From: Methylobacterium currus
GTDB lineage: Bacteria; Pseudomonadota; Alphaproteobacteria; Rhizobiales; Beijerinckiaceae
Direction: 5' to 3'
DNA: 64,000 nucleotides
Assembly: GCF_003058325.1 (NCBI RefSeq)
Contig: NZ_CP028843.1
Span: forward strand, 5,201,001-5,265,000
Positions within the stretch are counted from its first letter, which is position 1, and every line of letters begins with the position of its first letter. Below are positions 1-11,244 of the stretch, piece after piece. The translations under genes were made by a program, and so were the position numbers. The notes under the pieces are model-generated. The model ran no database searches and was not told the DNA's origin. It was given only the letters and a program-made list of their open reading frames with translations.

Positions 1-286
1 TCAGCACCCAGTCGCAGGCCGGCAGGCCCTCGACCCGGGGATTGCCGAAGCCGCGGCTCTTCAGCTCCTGGATCACCTTGTCGGCGATGGAGCCGACATG
101 GCGCTGCGAGCGGCCGGAGGTGATGATCATGGCGTCGGCGATGGAGGTCTTGCCGGCGAGATCGATCTCGACCGTCTCCTCGGCCTTCATGTCCTCGAGG
201 CAGGCGAGGGCAACCGACCTCATGTCCGCGGCCTCGGGCGCGTCGATCCGGGATTGCTGCCGGGATTCCTGCGCATCGGGCTGCAC
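1..286 (-). CDS. rsfS: Ribosomal silencing factor RsfS (partial, 3' end outside window)
   Basis: RsfS (Iojap/DUF143 family) binds ribosomal protein uL14 and blocks subunit joining when nutrients are short; that role is family knowledge. The visible protein reads LEDMKAEETVEIDLAGK, then TSIADAMIITSGRSQRHV and VEGLPACDWVL, which matches the family core closely. The C-terminal part lies beyond base 1. The start is uncertain: the frame is open up to an ATG at 391, but codons above about 286 look non-coding. A GTG at 286 or an ATG at 223 (GAGG eight bases upstream) are better candidates. nadD lies upstream on the same strand, and the nadD-rsfS order is common in alphaproteobacteria. Confidence 0.85.
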   Translation of the reverse strand, partial: MQPDAQESRQQSRIDAPEAADMRSVALACLEDMKAEETVEIDLAGKTSIADAMIITSGRSQRHVGSIADKVIQELKSRGFGNPRVEGLPACDWVL

Positions 287-495
287 GGGAAGCTCGTTGT
301 CATGAGCTTCGTGAGAGATTGCGTCGTTCAGTGCCGGCCCCTGTCGATGAAGGCACCCGGTGGCGCCACGAGACGATGTTGCCCGCGGCATACGCGGTGC
401 CGATGCCATTAGACGGTGACAGTGGCGAACCGATGGCGAATTTTCAAGCTGGGGCCGCGCAAATCCCTTGCAAGCTCCCTGGCAATCGCCCGCGA

Positions 496-1104
496 TCAGG
501 ACGTGGACCGGACCGTGGCGGCGCGCAGAGCCGTCGAGGACAGGCTGTTGCGCGGCCCGTGGAGGAAGACCCAGGCCGGCGGCGCCCGGTCGGCCAGGGT
601 CGGGGCGGCGGCCTCGTCGAGGCGCGAGCCCGCGAGCGCCCGGGCGGCGGGGGACGCCATGGCCCGCAGGGTGTAGCCCGGCCGGTCGATCACCGCGATG
701 GGCATCCGGGCGGCGATCGTGCGCCAGCCGCGCCAGCGATGGAAGCTCGCCAGGCTGTCGGCGCCCATGATCCAGACGAAGTGGACCTCCGGGTGCCGCG
801 CGGTGAGCCAGGTCAGGGTCTCGACGGTGTAGCGAACCCCCAGGCCCGCCTCGAAGTCGGTGACGGCGATCCGCGGGTCGCGCGCCACCGCCCGGGCGCC
901 CGCGGCGCGGGAGGCGGCGTCGGGCAGGTGGCTGCGGTCCTTGAGCGGGTTGCCGGGGCTCACCAGCCACCACATCCGGTCGAGGGCGAGGCGCCGCAGG
1001 GCCAGCCGGCTGACATGCCGGTGGCCGGCATGGGCCGGGTTGAACGAGCCGCCATAGAGGCCGACCCGCAGGCCCGGCGCGAGGGGCGGCAGGCGCACGA
1101 TCAC
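496..1104 (-). CDS. nadD: Nicotinate-nucleotide adenylyltransferase NadD
   Basis: Transfers AMP from ATP to nicotinate mononucleotide to make deamido-NAD in NAD synthesis. The nucleotidyltransferase signature GGSFNPAHAGH sits at about residues 18-28, and the C-terminal SSTALR motif of the family is present near the end. The 202 aa length is normal. The start is a GTG at 1104 and is not strongly supported by a ribosome-binding site. proA lies upstream with a 41-bp gap and rsfS downstream, all on the minus strand, the usual proA-nadD-rsfS run in Rhizobiales. Confidence 0.95.
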   Translation of the reverse strand: MIVRLPPLAPGLRVGLYGGSFNPAHAGHRHVSRLALRRLALDRMWWLVSPGNPLKDRSHLPDAASRAAGARAVARDPRIAVTDFEAGLGVRYTVETLTWLTARHPEVHFVWIMGADSLASFHRWRGWRTIAARMPIAVIDRPGYTLRAMASPAARALAGSRLDEAAAPTLADRAPPAWVFLHGPRNSLSSTALRAATVRSTS

Positions 1105-1145
1105 GCGCGCGGTTCCGGAGCGTGGCGCCTCCCGCCTTCAGGTCG

Positions 1146-2435
1146 TCACGGGCGGATCTGCCCGGTGCCGCGGACCCGGTACTTGAAGGTGGTGAGCTGC
1201 TCGACGCCGACCGGGCCGCGGGCATGCATCCGCCCGGTGGCGATGCCGATCTCGGCGCCGAAGCCGAACTCGGCGCCATCGGCGAACTGGGTCGAGGCGT
1301 TGTGGACGACGATCGCCGAATCGACCTCCGCCAGGAAGCGCTCCGCCGCCGCCTGGTCCTCGGTTAGGATCGAGTCGGTGTGGTGCGAGCCGTAAGATTC
1401 GATGTGGTCGATGGCGGCCTCGAGCCCGTCCACCACCCGGACGGAGATGATCGCGTCGAGATACTCGGTGCGCCAATCCTCCTCGGTCGCCGGCGTCACC
1501 CGGGGATCGACCGCCTGCACGCCTTCGTCGCCGCGCACGGCACAGCCGGCCTCCAGGAGGTCGGTCACCAGGGGGCTGAGATAGGTGCCGGCGCAGGCGC
1601 GGTCGACCAGCAGGGTCTCGGCGGCGCCGCAGATGCCGGTGCGGCGCAGCTTGCTGTTGCGCACGATGGTGCGGGCCATGGCGAGGTCGGCGGCCGCGTG
1701 CACGAAGACGTGGCAGATCCCCTCCAGATGGGCGAAGACCGGCACCCGCGCCTCGTCCTGCACCCGGGCCACCAGGCCCTTGCCGCCGCGGGGCACGATC
1801 ACGTCGATGGCGCCGTCGAGGCCGGTGAGCATGGCGCCGACCGCCGCCCGGTCGCGGGTCGGCACGAGCTGGATCGCATCCGCCGGCAGGCCGCTGCGGG
1901 TCAGCCCCTCGCCCATCGCGGTCGCGATCGCTGTGGCGCTGCGATGGCTCTCCGAGCCTGCGCGCAGGATCGCGGCGTTGCCGGCCTTCAGACAGAGCGC
2001 GCCGGCATCCGCCGTGACGTTGGGGCGGCTCTCGAAGATCACGCCGACGACGCCGAGCGGCGTCGCCACCCGCTCGATCGTCAGGCCGTTCGGCCGCTCG
2101 AAGGTCGCGAGGGTGCGGCCGACCGGATCGGGCAGGCCGGCGACGCTCTCCAGGCCTTGCGCGATCGCCTCGATCCGGGCGGGGTTCAGCGCCAGGCGGT
2201 CGAGGGTGGCGGCGGGCAGGCCCTTGGCCCGCGCCTCCGCCATGTCGGCGGCATTGGCCTCGAGGATCGCCGCGCCCGCGTCGCGCAAGGAGCGTGCGGC
2301 CTCCCGCAGGGCCTCGTCCTTGGCCGGGCCTGGGACCAGAGCCATCCGGCGGGCGGCGGCGCGGGCCTGCCTGCCGATCTCGCGCATCAGCGCGTCGACA
2401 TCCTCGGGACGGGGCTTCAGGCTCAGCACGGACAC
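1146..2435 (-). CDS. proA: Gamma-glutamyl phosphate reductase ProA
   Basis: Reduces gamma-glutamyl phosphate to glutamate-5-semialdehyde with NADPH, the second step of proline synthesis. The 429 aa protein is of the usual size and belongs to the aldehyde dehydrogenase superfamily. The catalytic cysteine is in [15 protein letters not shown] at about residue 269, and the family stretch [19 protein letters not shown] is intact. The start is a GTG at 2435 with AGGAT nine bases upstream. Its usual partner proB is not next to it in this window; the upstream neighbour is the unrelated Tad protein. Confidence 0.96.
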   Translation of the reverse strand: MSVLSLKPRPEDVDALMREIGRQARAAARRMALVPGPAKDEALREAARSLRDAGAAILEANAADMAEARAKGLPAATLDRLALNPARIEAIAQGLESVAGLPDPVGRTLATFERPNGLTIERVATPLGVVGVIFESRPNVTADAGALCLKAGNAAILRAGSESHRSATAIATAMGEGLTRSGLPADAIQLVPTRDRAAVGAMLTGLDGAIDVIVPRGGKGLVARVQDEARVPVFAHLEGICHVFVHAAADLAMARTIVRNSKLRRTGICGAAETLLVDRACAGTYLSPLVTDLLEAGCAVRGDEGVQAVDPRVTPATEEDWRTEYLDAIISVRVVDGLEAAIDHIESYGSHHTDSILTEDQAAAERFLAEVDSAIVVHNASTQFADGAEFGFGAEIGIATGRMHARGPVGVEQLTTFKYRVRGTGQIRP

Positions 2436-2546
2436 GGATCGTCATCCTGGCCGCCATCACGGCGGCGTTTCGGCCGCCCTTGCCGGGCGGCGCGTCGGTC
2501 GGGCCCTTCTCATGCCACGCCCGCGAGCGCGGCGACAAGCGGAGCG

Positions 2547-4001
2547 TCAATTCGCCAGTCCGACCGAGCCGCTCCTCGGTCCCAGTCCCTTGGGCACCGG
2601 CACGTCGGTCGCGCTGTAGCGGGTGTTGATCACGAGGCGCGGGCTGTTCGACAGGAAGATCTGGTTGGCGACGATCGCGGTGTACTCGGACTGATCGGCC
2701 ACCACCTGATTGGTCTGCACGGAGAAGGTACCTCGCGGCAGGTAGATCGTGCCGACGAGGCGCCGCGCACTGTTGCTGAGAACCTCGAACGATCGGCCGA
2801 CCGGCGCGGCGCGATCCTCGAAGAACAGCAGGCCAGCCATGTCCCCGTCGCGTGGCGCCGTCAGCTCGACGACGGAGTTCGGTTGGAGAAGCAATGGCTG
2901 CATGGTCCGCACTTTGGGCCACGCGATATTGCCCGTGAAATAGAAGCCGACGCCATCTCCCTTCATGTAGCCGCGCGTTCTGACATTTATCGCCTGTTTG
3001 CAGATATTGATTAGCGCTACCGCCGTCACGAAACCCAACGTAAGCGACGGTGGCCTGCAGATCGTCTCCACCTCGGTCCGTTGCCCAGGCGGGCCGACGA
3101 CAAGCGGACCATCCTTCATCACGTAGATACCCGGTCGCAACGTCACCTCGGCACCTCCCCCGATCGAAAGGCCACCGCAATACGTTCCCGGCGAGAGCGT
3201 GTAGGTGCCATCCGTGAGCGCCAGGTCATTGGCGATGCAGCTTCCGACCGGTGGTGCCGGCCGGCCGGCGAGCGGGTCCTTGAGGGTCGGGCAACCGGTG
3301 ACCGGGAGCGGCCTGAAGTTCGCATGTCCTCCCTGGTAGCCGCCGACCGCGCAGGTTCTCGTCGCCGTGACGACGCTCCGATCGCTTCCCGAGAGTCCCA
3401 CGGCACTGGGTGACAGGGAGTACACGACGCAGTCGTCGGCTTCGATCCTGGCACTGTTCCTCAATTGGATCGCCTGGATCCCTCCCGACGCCAGACCCAA
3501 GACGCAGAGCTTGGACGAGTTGACAGCCTCGGCAGTGGCCGAGACGGCGATGTCGGTGAGATGCGGCGTCACCAGACGGCTCATGATCGCCCGCTTGTGC
3601 TGGGTCAGTGTCACCCTGACCCCGGTCGGCGGCACCTCGCCATGCATCCACCTGGCCGGCACGAAGGGTCCGCCCGGGCGCTCACGGATCACCGCCACGG
3701 TCGCCACGGCGACCCGCCCGTCGCCGCGCTCCACCTTCACGGCGCTGTCGACGTAGGATTGCGCCAGGGACTGCATGCGGTGCGGGCTCGCGCCGGACAC
3801 CTGGAGATCGGACGCGACCGCGAGGGCCGCGGCATCGGCCACCTGCTGCAGCATCGTCCGTTGCAGCACCCAGGACGCGTAGTCGATGCCGAGACCGACC
3901 ATGCCGAGCAGGAGGGGAGCGACGAGGGCGAAAATGAGCACCACGCTCGCCGCACGATCCGCCGCGAACCGGTTGCAGTGAGCGAATCCGTACCGAATCA
4001 T
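2547..4001 (-). CDS. TadE/TadG-like pilus-assembly family protein
   Basis: A 484 aa protein with one N-terminal membrane segment (ASVVLIFALVAPLLLGMVGL, residues roughly 15-35) followed by a long exported region, the plan of TadG-like minor pseudopilin proteins with a Tad domain. RAASVVLIFALVAP is the characteristic start of the Tad domain. The C-terminal half has repeated right-handed-repeat-like stretches and several cysteines. The frame is open to a GTG at 4061, but the 20 extra codons use rare A/T-rich codons, so the ATG at 4001 is preferred. No other tad/cpa genes are nearby, and base composition is less GC-rich than its neighbours. Its function is unproven. Confidence 0.75.
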   Translation of the reverse strand: MIRYGFAHCNRFAADRAASVVLIFALVAPLLLGMVGLGIDYASWVLQRTMLQQVADAAALAVASDLQVSGASPHRMQSLAQSYVDSAVKVERGDGRVAVATVAVIRERPGGPFVPARWMHGEVPPTGVRVTLTQHKRAIMSRLVTPHLTDIAVSATAEAVNSSKLCVLGLASGGIQAIQLRNSARIEADDCVVYSLSPSAVGLSGSDRSVVTATRTCAVGGYQGGHANFRPLPVTGCPTLKDPLAGRPAPPVGSCIANDLALTDGTYTLSPGTYCGGLSIGGGAEVTLRPGIYVMKDGPLVVGPPGQRTEVETICRPPSLTLGFVTAVALINICKQAINVRTRGYMKGDGVGFYFTGNIAWPKVRTMQPLLLQPNSVVELTAPRDGDMAGLLFFEDRAAPVGRSFEVLSNSARRLVGTIYLPRGTFSVQTNQVVADQSEYTAIVANQIFLSNSPRLVINTRYSATDVPVPKGLGPRSGSVGLAN

Positions 4002-4065
4002 CTTGCCAAGCAGCCCAACTTCCACACTCGGCGCAGTTTGCCTGGAACGAGTTAAAGTCACCTTA

Positions 4066-4077
4066 CGTCATATGACG
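4066..4077. promoter_or_regulatory. 12-bp perfect palindrome upstream of the Tad gene
   Basis: CGTCATATGACG is a perfect palindrome about 65 bp upstream of the Tad-protein start, inside an A/T-rich stretch (about 4050-4115) that contrasts with the GC-rich surroundings. Such a position suits a promoter or operator for the minus-strand gene. This is inference from symmetry and composition only. Confidence 0.3.
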
Positions 4078-4174
4078 CAATGTAAAGGGGTATTTACTTT
4101 TTTAGTTTCCTGATCGTTGCGTTAGCTTTGGCGGCCGGCTGCAGCACAAGGTTGCATCATACCGCCGCGCCTTC

Positions 4175-4188
4175 GAACGGATCCGTTC
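4175..4188. repeat. 14-bp perfect palindrome GAACGGATCCGTTC
   Basis: A perfect palindrome in the gap between the Tad gene and lepA. Its right-hand ten bases GATCCGTTCC recur at 4388-4397 just past the lepA stop codon. It is close to a second, longer inverted repeat at 4236-4267. It may be part of an intergenic repeat family. Confidence 0.5.
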
Positions 4189-4235
4189 CAAGGCGCTGGC
4201 TCAGCCCGAACGGGCGTCGGCGCTGATGCGCCGGA

Positions 4236-4267
4236 CGCCTTGGCATCGACGTGTCGATGCCAAGGCG
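4236..4267. repeat. Inverted repeat with 15-bp perfect arms
   Basis: Arms CGCCTTGGCATCGAC (4236-4250) and its exact complement (4253-4267) are separated by only two bases, so the unit is nearly a full palindrome. It sits in a non-coding gap of about 400 bp (4002-4403) between two minus-strand genes. A third copy of the core CCAAGGCGC occurs at about 4188-4196. No T run follows, so it is not a simple terminator. Confidence 0.6.
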
Positions 4268-4350
4268 CGAGGGTATAATAGGAATGATATCCTTATGCCG
4301 ATGCCGCCACGGCGGATGCCGTTGCAGGGGTCATAGGGCATGAACAGAAA

Positions 4351-4372
4351 CGCCGCCGGACGGCCGGCGGCG
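4351..4372 (-). terminator. Probable intrinsic terminator of lepA
   Basis: The arms CGCCGCCGG and CCGGCGGCG enclose a four-base loop 32 bp after the lepA stop. Read on the minus strand, the hairpin is followed by TTTCTGTT. The short T-rich tail and its position support a Rho-independent terminator. Confidence 0.6.
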
Positions 4373-4403
4373 CTCGCTTCGCGAACCGATCCGTTCCTGC
4401 GGG

Positions 4404-6209
4404 TCAGCTGTCCATCTTGAGGGCGGCGATGAAGGCTTCCTGCGGGATCTCGACCTTGCCGAACTGGCGCATGCGCTTCTTGCCCTCCTTCTGCTTGTCG
4501 AGGAGCTTGCGCTTGCGGGAGATGTCGCCGCCGTAGCACTTGGCGGTGACGTCCTTCGACAGGGCCCGGATGGTCTCGCGGGCGATGATCTTGCCGCCGA
4601 TCGCCGCCTGGACCGGGATCTGGAACAGGTGGCGCGGGATCAGGTCCTTCAGCTTCTCGCACATCGCCCGGCCGCGGCTCTCGGCGCGGGTGCGGTGCAC
4701 CAGCATCGACAGCGCGTCGACCGGCTCCGCATTCACCAGGATCGACATCTTCACGAGGTCGCCCTCGCGATAATCCGAGATGTGATAGTCGAACGACGCG
4801 TAGCCCTTCGAGATCGACTTCAGCCGGTCGTAGAAGTCGAACACCACCTCGTTGAGCGGCAGGTCGTAGACGACCATGGCGCGCTTGCCGACATAGTTGA
4901 GGTCGATCTGGGTACCGCGCCGGTCCTGGCACAGCTTGAGCACGCCGCCGAGATACTCGTCCGGCGTCATGATCGTGGCGCGGATCCACGGCTCCTCGAT
5001 CGTATCGATCTTCATCACGTCGGGCATGTCGGCCGGGTTGTGCAGCTCACGCTGCTCCCCGTCCTGCATGTTGAGGTGGTAGACCACGCTCGGCGCGGTC
5101 GAGATCAGGTCGAGGTTGAACTCGCGCTCCAGCCGCTCCTGGATGATCTCGAGGTGCAGGAGGCCGAGGAAGCCGCAGCGGAAGCCGAAGCCGAGCGCCG
5201 CGGAGGTCTCCATCTCGTAGGAGAACGAGGCGTCGTTGAGCCGCAGCTTGCCCATCGCGCCGCGCAGGTTCTCGAAGTCGGCGGCATCGACCGGGAACAG
5301 GCCGCAGAACACCACCGGCTGCACCGGCTTGAAGCCCGGCATCGCCTCCTTGGTCTGGCGCTTGTCCTCGGTGATGGTGTCGCCGACGCGGGTGTCCGCC
5401 ACCTCCTTGATCGAGCCGGTGAAGAAGCCGACCTCGCCGGGACCGAGCTCGGAGACGTCCTGCATCTTGGGCCGGAACACGCCGAGGCGCTCGACGCCGT
5501 AGGCCGCGTCCGCCCCCATCATGCGGATCGTCATGCCCTTCTTGAGCACGCCGTCGACGATGCGCACCAGCACCACGACGCCCAGATAGACGTCGTACCA
5601 GGAATCGACCAGCAGCGCCTTCAACGGCGCGGTCCGGTCGCCCTTCGGCGGCGGCAGGCGGGTGACGATCGCCTCCAGCACCGCCTCGATGTTGAGGCCG
5701 GTCTTGGCCGAGATCGGCACCGCATCCTTGGCGTCGATGCCGATCACCTCCTCGATCTGCTCCTTGACCCGGTCGGGCTCGGCCGCCGGCAGGTCGATCT
5801 TGTTGAGGACCGGGACGATCTCGTGGTTGGCGTCGAGCGCCTGGTAGACGTTGGCCAGCGTCTGCGCCTCGACGCCCTGCGAGGCGTCGACGACCAGCAG
5901 CGAGCCCTCGCAGGCGGCGAGCGACCGCGACACCTCGTAGGCGAAGTCGACGTGGCCGGGAGTGTCCATCAGGTTGAGGATGTAATCGCGCCCGTCCTGC
6001 GCCTTGTACTCGAGGCGCACGGTCTGCGCCTTGATGGTGATGCCGCGTTCCTTCTCGATGTCCATCGAGTCGAGCATCTGCTCGCTCATGTCGCGCGCCG
6101 CGACAGCGCCGGTGATCTGGATCAGCCGGTCGGCGAGCGTCGACTTGCCGTGGTCGATATGGGCGACGATCGAGAAATTGCGGATGTTGTCGATGGGGGA
6201 CGCGGTCAT
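4404..6209 (-). CDS. lepA: Elongation factor 4 (LepA)
   Basis: Translational GTPase that acts on stalled or mispositioned ribosomes. At 601 aa it is full length. The G1 loop [14 protein letters not shown] lies at residues 16-29, G3 is DTPGHVDF and G4 is NKID. The C-terminal domain ends in [24 protein letters not shown], the LepA-specific tail, quoted here in parts: [15 protein letters not shown] and [15 protein letters not shown]. The start is an ATG at 6209 with GGAGA about ten bases upstream. It stands as a single gene with its own terminator; lepB is not downstream. Confidence 0.98.
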   Translation of the reverse strand: MTASPIDNIRNFSIVAHIDHGKSTLADRLIQITGAVAARDMSEQMLDSMDIEKERGITIKAQTVRLEYKAQDGRDYILNLMDTPGHVDFAYEVSRSLAACEGSLLVVDASQGVEAQTLANVYQALDANHEIVPVLNKIDLPAAEPDRVKEQIEEVIGIDAKDAVPISAKTGLNIEAVLEAIVTRLPPPKGDRTAPLKALLVDSWYDVYLGVVVLVRIVDGVLKKGMTIRMMGADAAYGVERLGVFRPKMQDVSELGPGEVGFFTGSIKEVADTRVGDTITEDKRQTKEAMPGFKPVQPVVFCGLFPVDAADFENLRGAMGKLRLNDASFSYEMETSAALGFGFRCGFLGLLHLEIIQERLEREFNLDLISTAPSVVYHLNMQDGEQRELHNPADMPDVMKIDTIEEPWIRATIMTPDEYLGGVLKLCQDRRGTQIDLNYVGKRAMVVYDLPLNEVVFDFYDRLKSISKGYASFDYHISDYREGDLVKMSILVNAEPVDALSMLVHRTRAESRGRAMCEKLKDLIPRHLFQIPVQAAIGGKIIARETIRALSKDVTAKCYGGDISRKRKLLDKQKEGKKRMRQFGKVEIPQEAFIAALKMDS

Positions 6210-6359
6210 CGTGTGGCTGTCTCCGGCGCGCAGGCGCAGCAGGGGACGCGGCGCACGGGGGTTTTCGGAAATCCTCGAAGGCGCGAGATAGCAGCGGGTC
6301 AGGCCGGCAACAAGGCGGCTGCCGGCCGCGGCGGCGTCGAGACGAGTGCGCAGCCCCCG

Positions 6360-7448
6360 TCACGCCCCCAGCCGGTCCGCCACATCCTCCGCCAGCGACA
6401 GGCTCGACGTCAGCCCCGGGCTCTCGATGCCGAAGAGATGCACCAGCCCCGGCAGCCCGTGCTCGGCCGGGCCGTCGATGAGGAAGTCGGCGGCCCCCTC
6501 CCCCGGGCCGGACAGTTTCGGGCGGATGCCGGCATAATCGGGCACCAGGGCCCCGTCGGGGAGCGCGGGCCAGTAGCGGCGGATGGCGGCATAGAACAGG
6601 GCGCCGCGGCCGGGATCGACCTCGTAATCGGGCGCGTCGATCCACTCGACATCGGGGCCGAAGCGCATCCGGCCGGCGAGGTCGAGGGTGAGGTGGATGC
6701 CCAGCCCCCCCTCGACCGGGGCCGGGTAGATCAGCCGCGAGAAGGCCGGCCGGCCGGTGCAGCCGAAGTAATTGCCCTTGGCGAGCACCAGGCGCGGCAC
6801 CCGGTCCGGCGGATAGCCCTCGGTCGCCCGGGCGAGCCCCTGCGCCCCGAAGCTCGCGGCATTCACCACGGCGTCGACCGTGATCTCCTCGTCGTCGCCG
6901 AACCGGGCGACCCAGCCCTCGGGCGCGCGGGTCAGGCGGGAGATCGGGGTGTTGAAGGCGAGCGCCCCGCCCGCCCCCTCGATGTCACCCTGGAGCGCCA
7001 GCATCAGGGCGTGGCTGTCGACGATGCCGGTCTCGGTCGAGAGGAGGGCCGCGTTGCAGGTCAGGTTCGGCTCGAGCCGCCGGGCTTGCGTGCCGTCGAG
7101 GAGCGACAGGCCCTCGACGCCGTTCTCGACCCCTTGCGCATGGATCGCCGCGATCTTGGCGCCCTCGGGCTCGGTCGCCGCGACGATCAGCTTACCGATC
7201 TTCGCGTGGGGCACCCCGTGGCTCTGGCAGAAGGCGTAGAGCCGGCGCCGGCCCTCGACGCAGTGGCGCGCTCTCGCCGAACCGGTCGGATAGTACATCC
7301 CGGCATGGATCACCTCGGAATTGCGCGAGGACACGCCGGTCCCGATCCCGCCCTCCGCTTCCGCCACGATCACCTCGTGGCCGCGCAGGGCCAGTTCCCG
7401 ACCGATCGCGAGGCCGACCACGCCGGCACCGACGACGAGCACCATCAT
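6360..7448 (-). CDS. FAD-dependent oxidoreductase, LhgO (L-2-hydroxyglutarate oxidase)-like
   Basis: A 362 aa DAO-family flavoprotein. The FAD-binding motif VVGAGVVGLAIGREL lies at residues 5-19. It is followed by SSRNSEVIHAGMYYP, which is typical of the LhgO/L2HGDH group that oxidises L-2-hydroxyglutarate to 2-oxoglutarate. The C-terminal GIRPKLSGPGEGAADF also fits that group. The protein is a little shorter than E. coli LhgO (about 420 aa), so the exact substrate is open. The start at 7448 has GGGAGGAG six bases upstream. It lies between the terminator of pckA and the promoter side of lepA and is probably transcribed alone. Confidence 0.8.
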   Translation of the reverse strand: MMVLVVGAGVVGLAIGRELALRGHEVIVAEAEGGIGTGVSSRNSEVIHAGMYYPTGSARARHCVEGRRRLYAFCQSHGVPHAKIGKLIVAATEPEGAKIAAIHAQGVENGVEGLSLLDGTQARRLEPNLTCNAALLSTETGIVDSHALMLALQGDIEGAGGALAFNTPISRLTRAPEGWVARFGDDEEITVDAVVNAASFGAQGLARATEGYPPDRVPRLVLAKGNYFGCTGRPAFSRLIYPAPVEGGLGIHLTLDLAGRMRFGPDVEWIDAPDYEVDPGRGALFYAAIRRYWPALPDGALVPDYAGIRPKLSGPGEGAADFLIDGPAEHGLPGLVHLFGIESPGLTSSLSLAEDVADRLGA

Positions 7449-7497
7449 CGGCCGCTCCTCCCTTCAGGTTTCTTCGTTTGGGCTTGTACAACGAAAA

Positions 7498-7525
7498 AGG
7501 GCCCCTCTCCGGGGAGAGGGGCCCT
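7498..7525 (-). terminator. Intrinsic terminator of pckA
   Basis: Thirteen-base perfect arms (AGGGCCCCTCTCC and complement) around a two-base centre lie 20 bp past the pckA stop. On the minus strand they run into TTTTT and CGTTGT. A strong GC stem followed by a T run is a canonical Rho-independent terminator. Confidence 0.9.
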
Positions 7526-7545
7526 CTGGCGACCGCTCGCGCGCG

Positions 7546-9156
<1,611 letters not shown>

Positions 9157-9385
9157 GCCTGTTCCTCCTGGCGCCGACCGCGGGGAGCCCGGCCGTCTGC
9201 CGGTCCGGATCGGGCCGATTGACTTACGCTCGCGTCCGGTGCGGCGACCATGCCAGTCCTAGCAGGTCGCGCGCCCCCGCGCCGAGGCCGATCAAGGCGA
9301 CCTCGATGGGCTGCTTTAGTAGGTGGCGAAACTTCACGGTTCAATCGAATTCGCGTGGCGTCGCCGTGACACGCTCGACTTTGTG

Positions 9386-10153
9386 TCATGAGCTGGGGAC
9401 AGCGCGAGCCTGCGCCGCCATCGCCACCAGAGCTGGACGCAAGGCGGCAGGACTGGCCAGCCGTTCCGGGAACGCGACGCGGGCGGTGCGGTCGCCGGCC
9501 ATCAGGTCGAGCCCCTCCGGATCGAACCCGGTCAGCCGCCACGGCCCGGGCTCCTCGCCGGCGAGCCGCGTGGCGTAGAGCGCGACGGCGTCGGCATGAT
9601 CCTCGTTCATGTGGGCGACCGCGCCGGGCTCCGACTCGGGGAGCGCCTCGAGCCCGGACAGGTCCGTGAGGAGTTCGGCCGGCTTCAGCGTCGCCGCCTT
9701 CGCGAAGCCGCCATTGAGGTGGCCGGCCCGGACCGCGAGCCGGAAGAAGGCGAAGTCCGGGAAATCGGCGTAGAGCGCGGCCTTCGGGTGGCGGGCGAGG
9801 AAGCGGGCCCTGACCCGCGCCTCATCGCTGCGCTCGGCGGTCCCCGTCACGGTCAGGCGCGGATGGGCGAGCGGGTCGCCCTTGCCGCCGGAGCTGAGCA
9901 GGAGCGAGCAGCGCGGATCCGCCTCCAGGTTGAGGGTATGGGCCGAGAGGCGCGAGAGCAGCAGGAGCGGCGCCCCGTCGAGATCCGTCGCCACGGTGAC
10001 GAGCGATGCGAAGGGCGCGCCACCCTCCCGCTCCAGGGTCGCGAGAGCGCCCGAGCGCACTTTCCGCAGCAAGGACTTGGCGAGGCCGACGGCGTCGAAC
10101 GGCGCCTCGGCGGCCGGCAGCGGCGCGGCCTGCTTCCTGTCTCCCTCCGCCAT
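9386..10153 (-). CDS. HugZ-like FMN/heme-binding protein (PNPOx-like plus DUF2470)
   Basis: A 255 aa protein with two parts. Residues about 25-165 form a pyridoxamine-phosphate-oxidase-like split barrel (GAPFASLVTVATDLDGAPLL, SRLSAHTLNLEADPRCSLLL). Residues about 170-250 form a DUF2470 domain containing AVAHMNEDHADAVALYA. That pair is seen in HugZ-type proteins linked to heme use and in uncharacterised FMN proteins. The start at 10153 follows GAAGGGAAAAGGGC. It is divergent from chvI. Whether it degrades heme cannot be told from sequence alone. Confidence 0.8.
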   Translation of the reverse strand: MAEGDRKQAAPLPAAEAPFDAVGLAKSLLRKVRSGALATLEREGGAPFASLVTVATDLDGAPLLLLSRLSAHTLNLEADPRCSLLLSSGGKGDPLAHPRLTVTGTAERSDEARVRARFLARHPKAALYADFPDFAFFRLAVRAGHLNGGFAKAATLKPAELLTDLSGLEALPESEPGAVAHMNEDHADAVALYATRLAGEEPGPWRLTGFDPEGLDLMAGDRTARVAFPERLASPAALRPALVAMAAQARAVPSS

Positions 10154-10469
10154 GCCCTTTTCCCTTCGCCCCGCGCGCGTCGTCAGCTAGCTTACCTTGG
10201 CGCCGTCCCGCAGGCCCGTCCAGGCCGTGCGACGCCGTGGCTCGCGAGCCCGGACCTGGCCCTCTCTGTGGCGGTCTCGCCACGGGTGCTCGCTTTTTTG
10301 GCGGGATGGCCTTAAGGGAGTCCGAATCGTGGCGTCGCGGCCACTGTCCAGCCTTTATTGGGACCGGGGCCGCGCCACGCGAGATCTGGCCCGGAACCGG
10401 GTCCAGTCGGGTGGCGTTCAGCAGGGCCGGTGCGTCCTGCGGGCGACGCCCGCGCCCCAGGGAATGCCC
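10154..10469. other. 316-bp gap between the HugZ-like gene and chvI
   Basis: The frame of chvI stays open upstream to 10197, but the residues have no regulator similarity and the true start is at 10470. The gap must carry divergent promoters. It includes a small hairpin (GTGGCG/CGCCAC, 10268-10283) and, 11 bases further on, a run of six T at about 10294-10299. No gene is supported. Confidence 0.4.
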
Positions 10470-11186
10470 ATGCCGACCATCGCCCTCGTCGATGACGACC
10501 GCAACATCCTGACCTCCGTGTCGATCGCCCTGGAGACCGAGGGGTACCGGATCCAGACCTATACCGACGGCGCCTCCGCCCTCGACGGGCTGAAGCACTC
10601 GCCCCCCGACCTCGCGATCTTCGACATCAAGATGCCGCGCATGGACGGGATGGAGCTGCTGCGCCGCCTGCGCCAGAAATCCGACCTGCCGGTGATCTTC
10701 CTGACCTCGAAGGACGAGGAGATCGACGAGCTGTTCGGCCTCAAGATGGGCGCCGACGACTTCATCCGGAAGCCGTTCTCGCAGCGCCTGCTGGTCGAGC
10801 GGGTCAAGGCGGTCCTGCGCCGCTTCGCCGCCAAGGAGGCGGGGCCCGGCGCCTCGGCCCGCGAGGCGGAGGCGGCGGCCGCCCGCTCGCTGGAGCGCGG
10901 CCAGCTGATGATGGACCCGGAGCGCCACACCTGCACCTGGAAGGGCGAGCCGGTGACGCTGACCGTGACGGAGTTCCTGATCCTGCAGGCGCTCGCCCAG
11001 CGCCCCGGCGTCGTCAAGAGCCGCAACGCCCTCATGGATGCGGCCTACGACGACCAGGTCTACGTCGACGACCGCACCATCGACAGCCACATCAAGCGCC
11101 TGCGCAAGAAGTTCAAGGTGACCGATAACAGCTTCGACATGATCGAGACGCTGTACGGCGTCGGTTACCGCTTCAAGGAAATGTAA
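10470..11186 (+). CDS. chvI: Response regulator ChvI (OmpR family)
   Basis: DNA-binding response regulator that pairs with ChvG and, in rhizobia and Agrobacterium, controls envelope, acid-stress and symbiosis genes. The 238 aa protein has a receiver domain ([10 protein letters not shown] at residues 4-13, phospho-acceptor Asp52 in [12 protein letters not shown], Lys in FIRKPF). A winged-helix domain carries [19 protein letters not shown] and [14 protein letters not shown]. The ATG at 10470 is chosen because AGGGA lies six bases upstream; an ATG at 10464 is the alternative. chvG follows 58 bp later. Confidence 0.95.
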   Translation: MPTIALVDDDRNILTSVSIALETEGYRIQTYTDGASALDGLKHSPPDLAIFDIKMPRMDGMELLRRLRQKSDLPVIFLTSKDEEIDELFGLKMGADDFIRKPFSQRLLVERVKAVLRRFAAKEAGPGASAREAEAAAARSLERGQLMMDPERHTCTWKGEPVTLTVTEFLILQALAQRPGVVKSRNALMDAAYDDQVYVDDRTIDSHIKRLRKKFKVTDNSFDMIETLYGVGYRFKEM

Positions 11187-11244
11187 GACACTTGACCGTC
11201 AGCGACTTCGATTTCAGAGACCTGGCTTCCAGAGATTGGCCCGC

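Noticed and set aside
1138..3180. A 680-codon minus-strand frame across proA
   Set aside because: It is a +1-shifted shadow of proA and the Tad gene; the proA frame has the catalytic cysteine and full domain.
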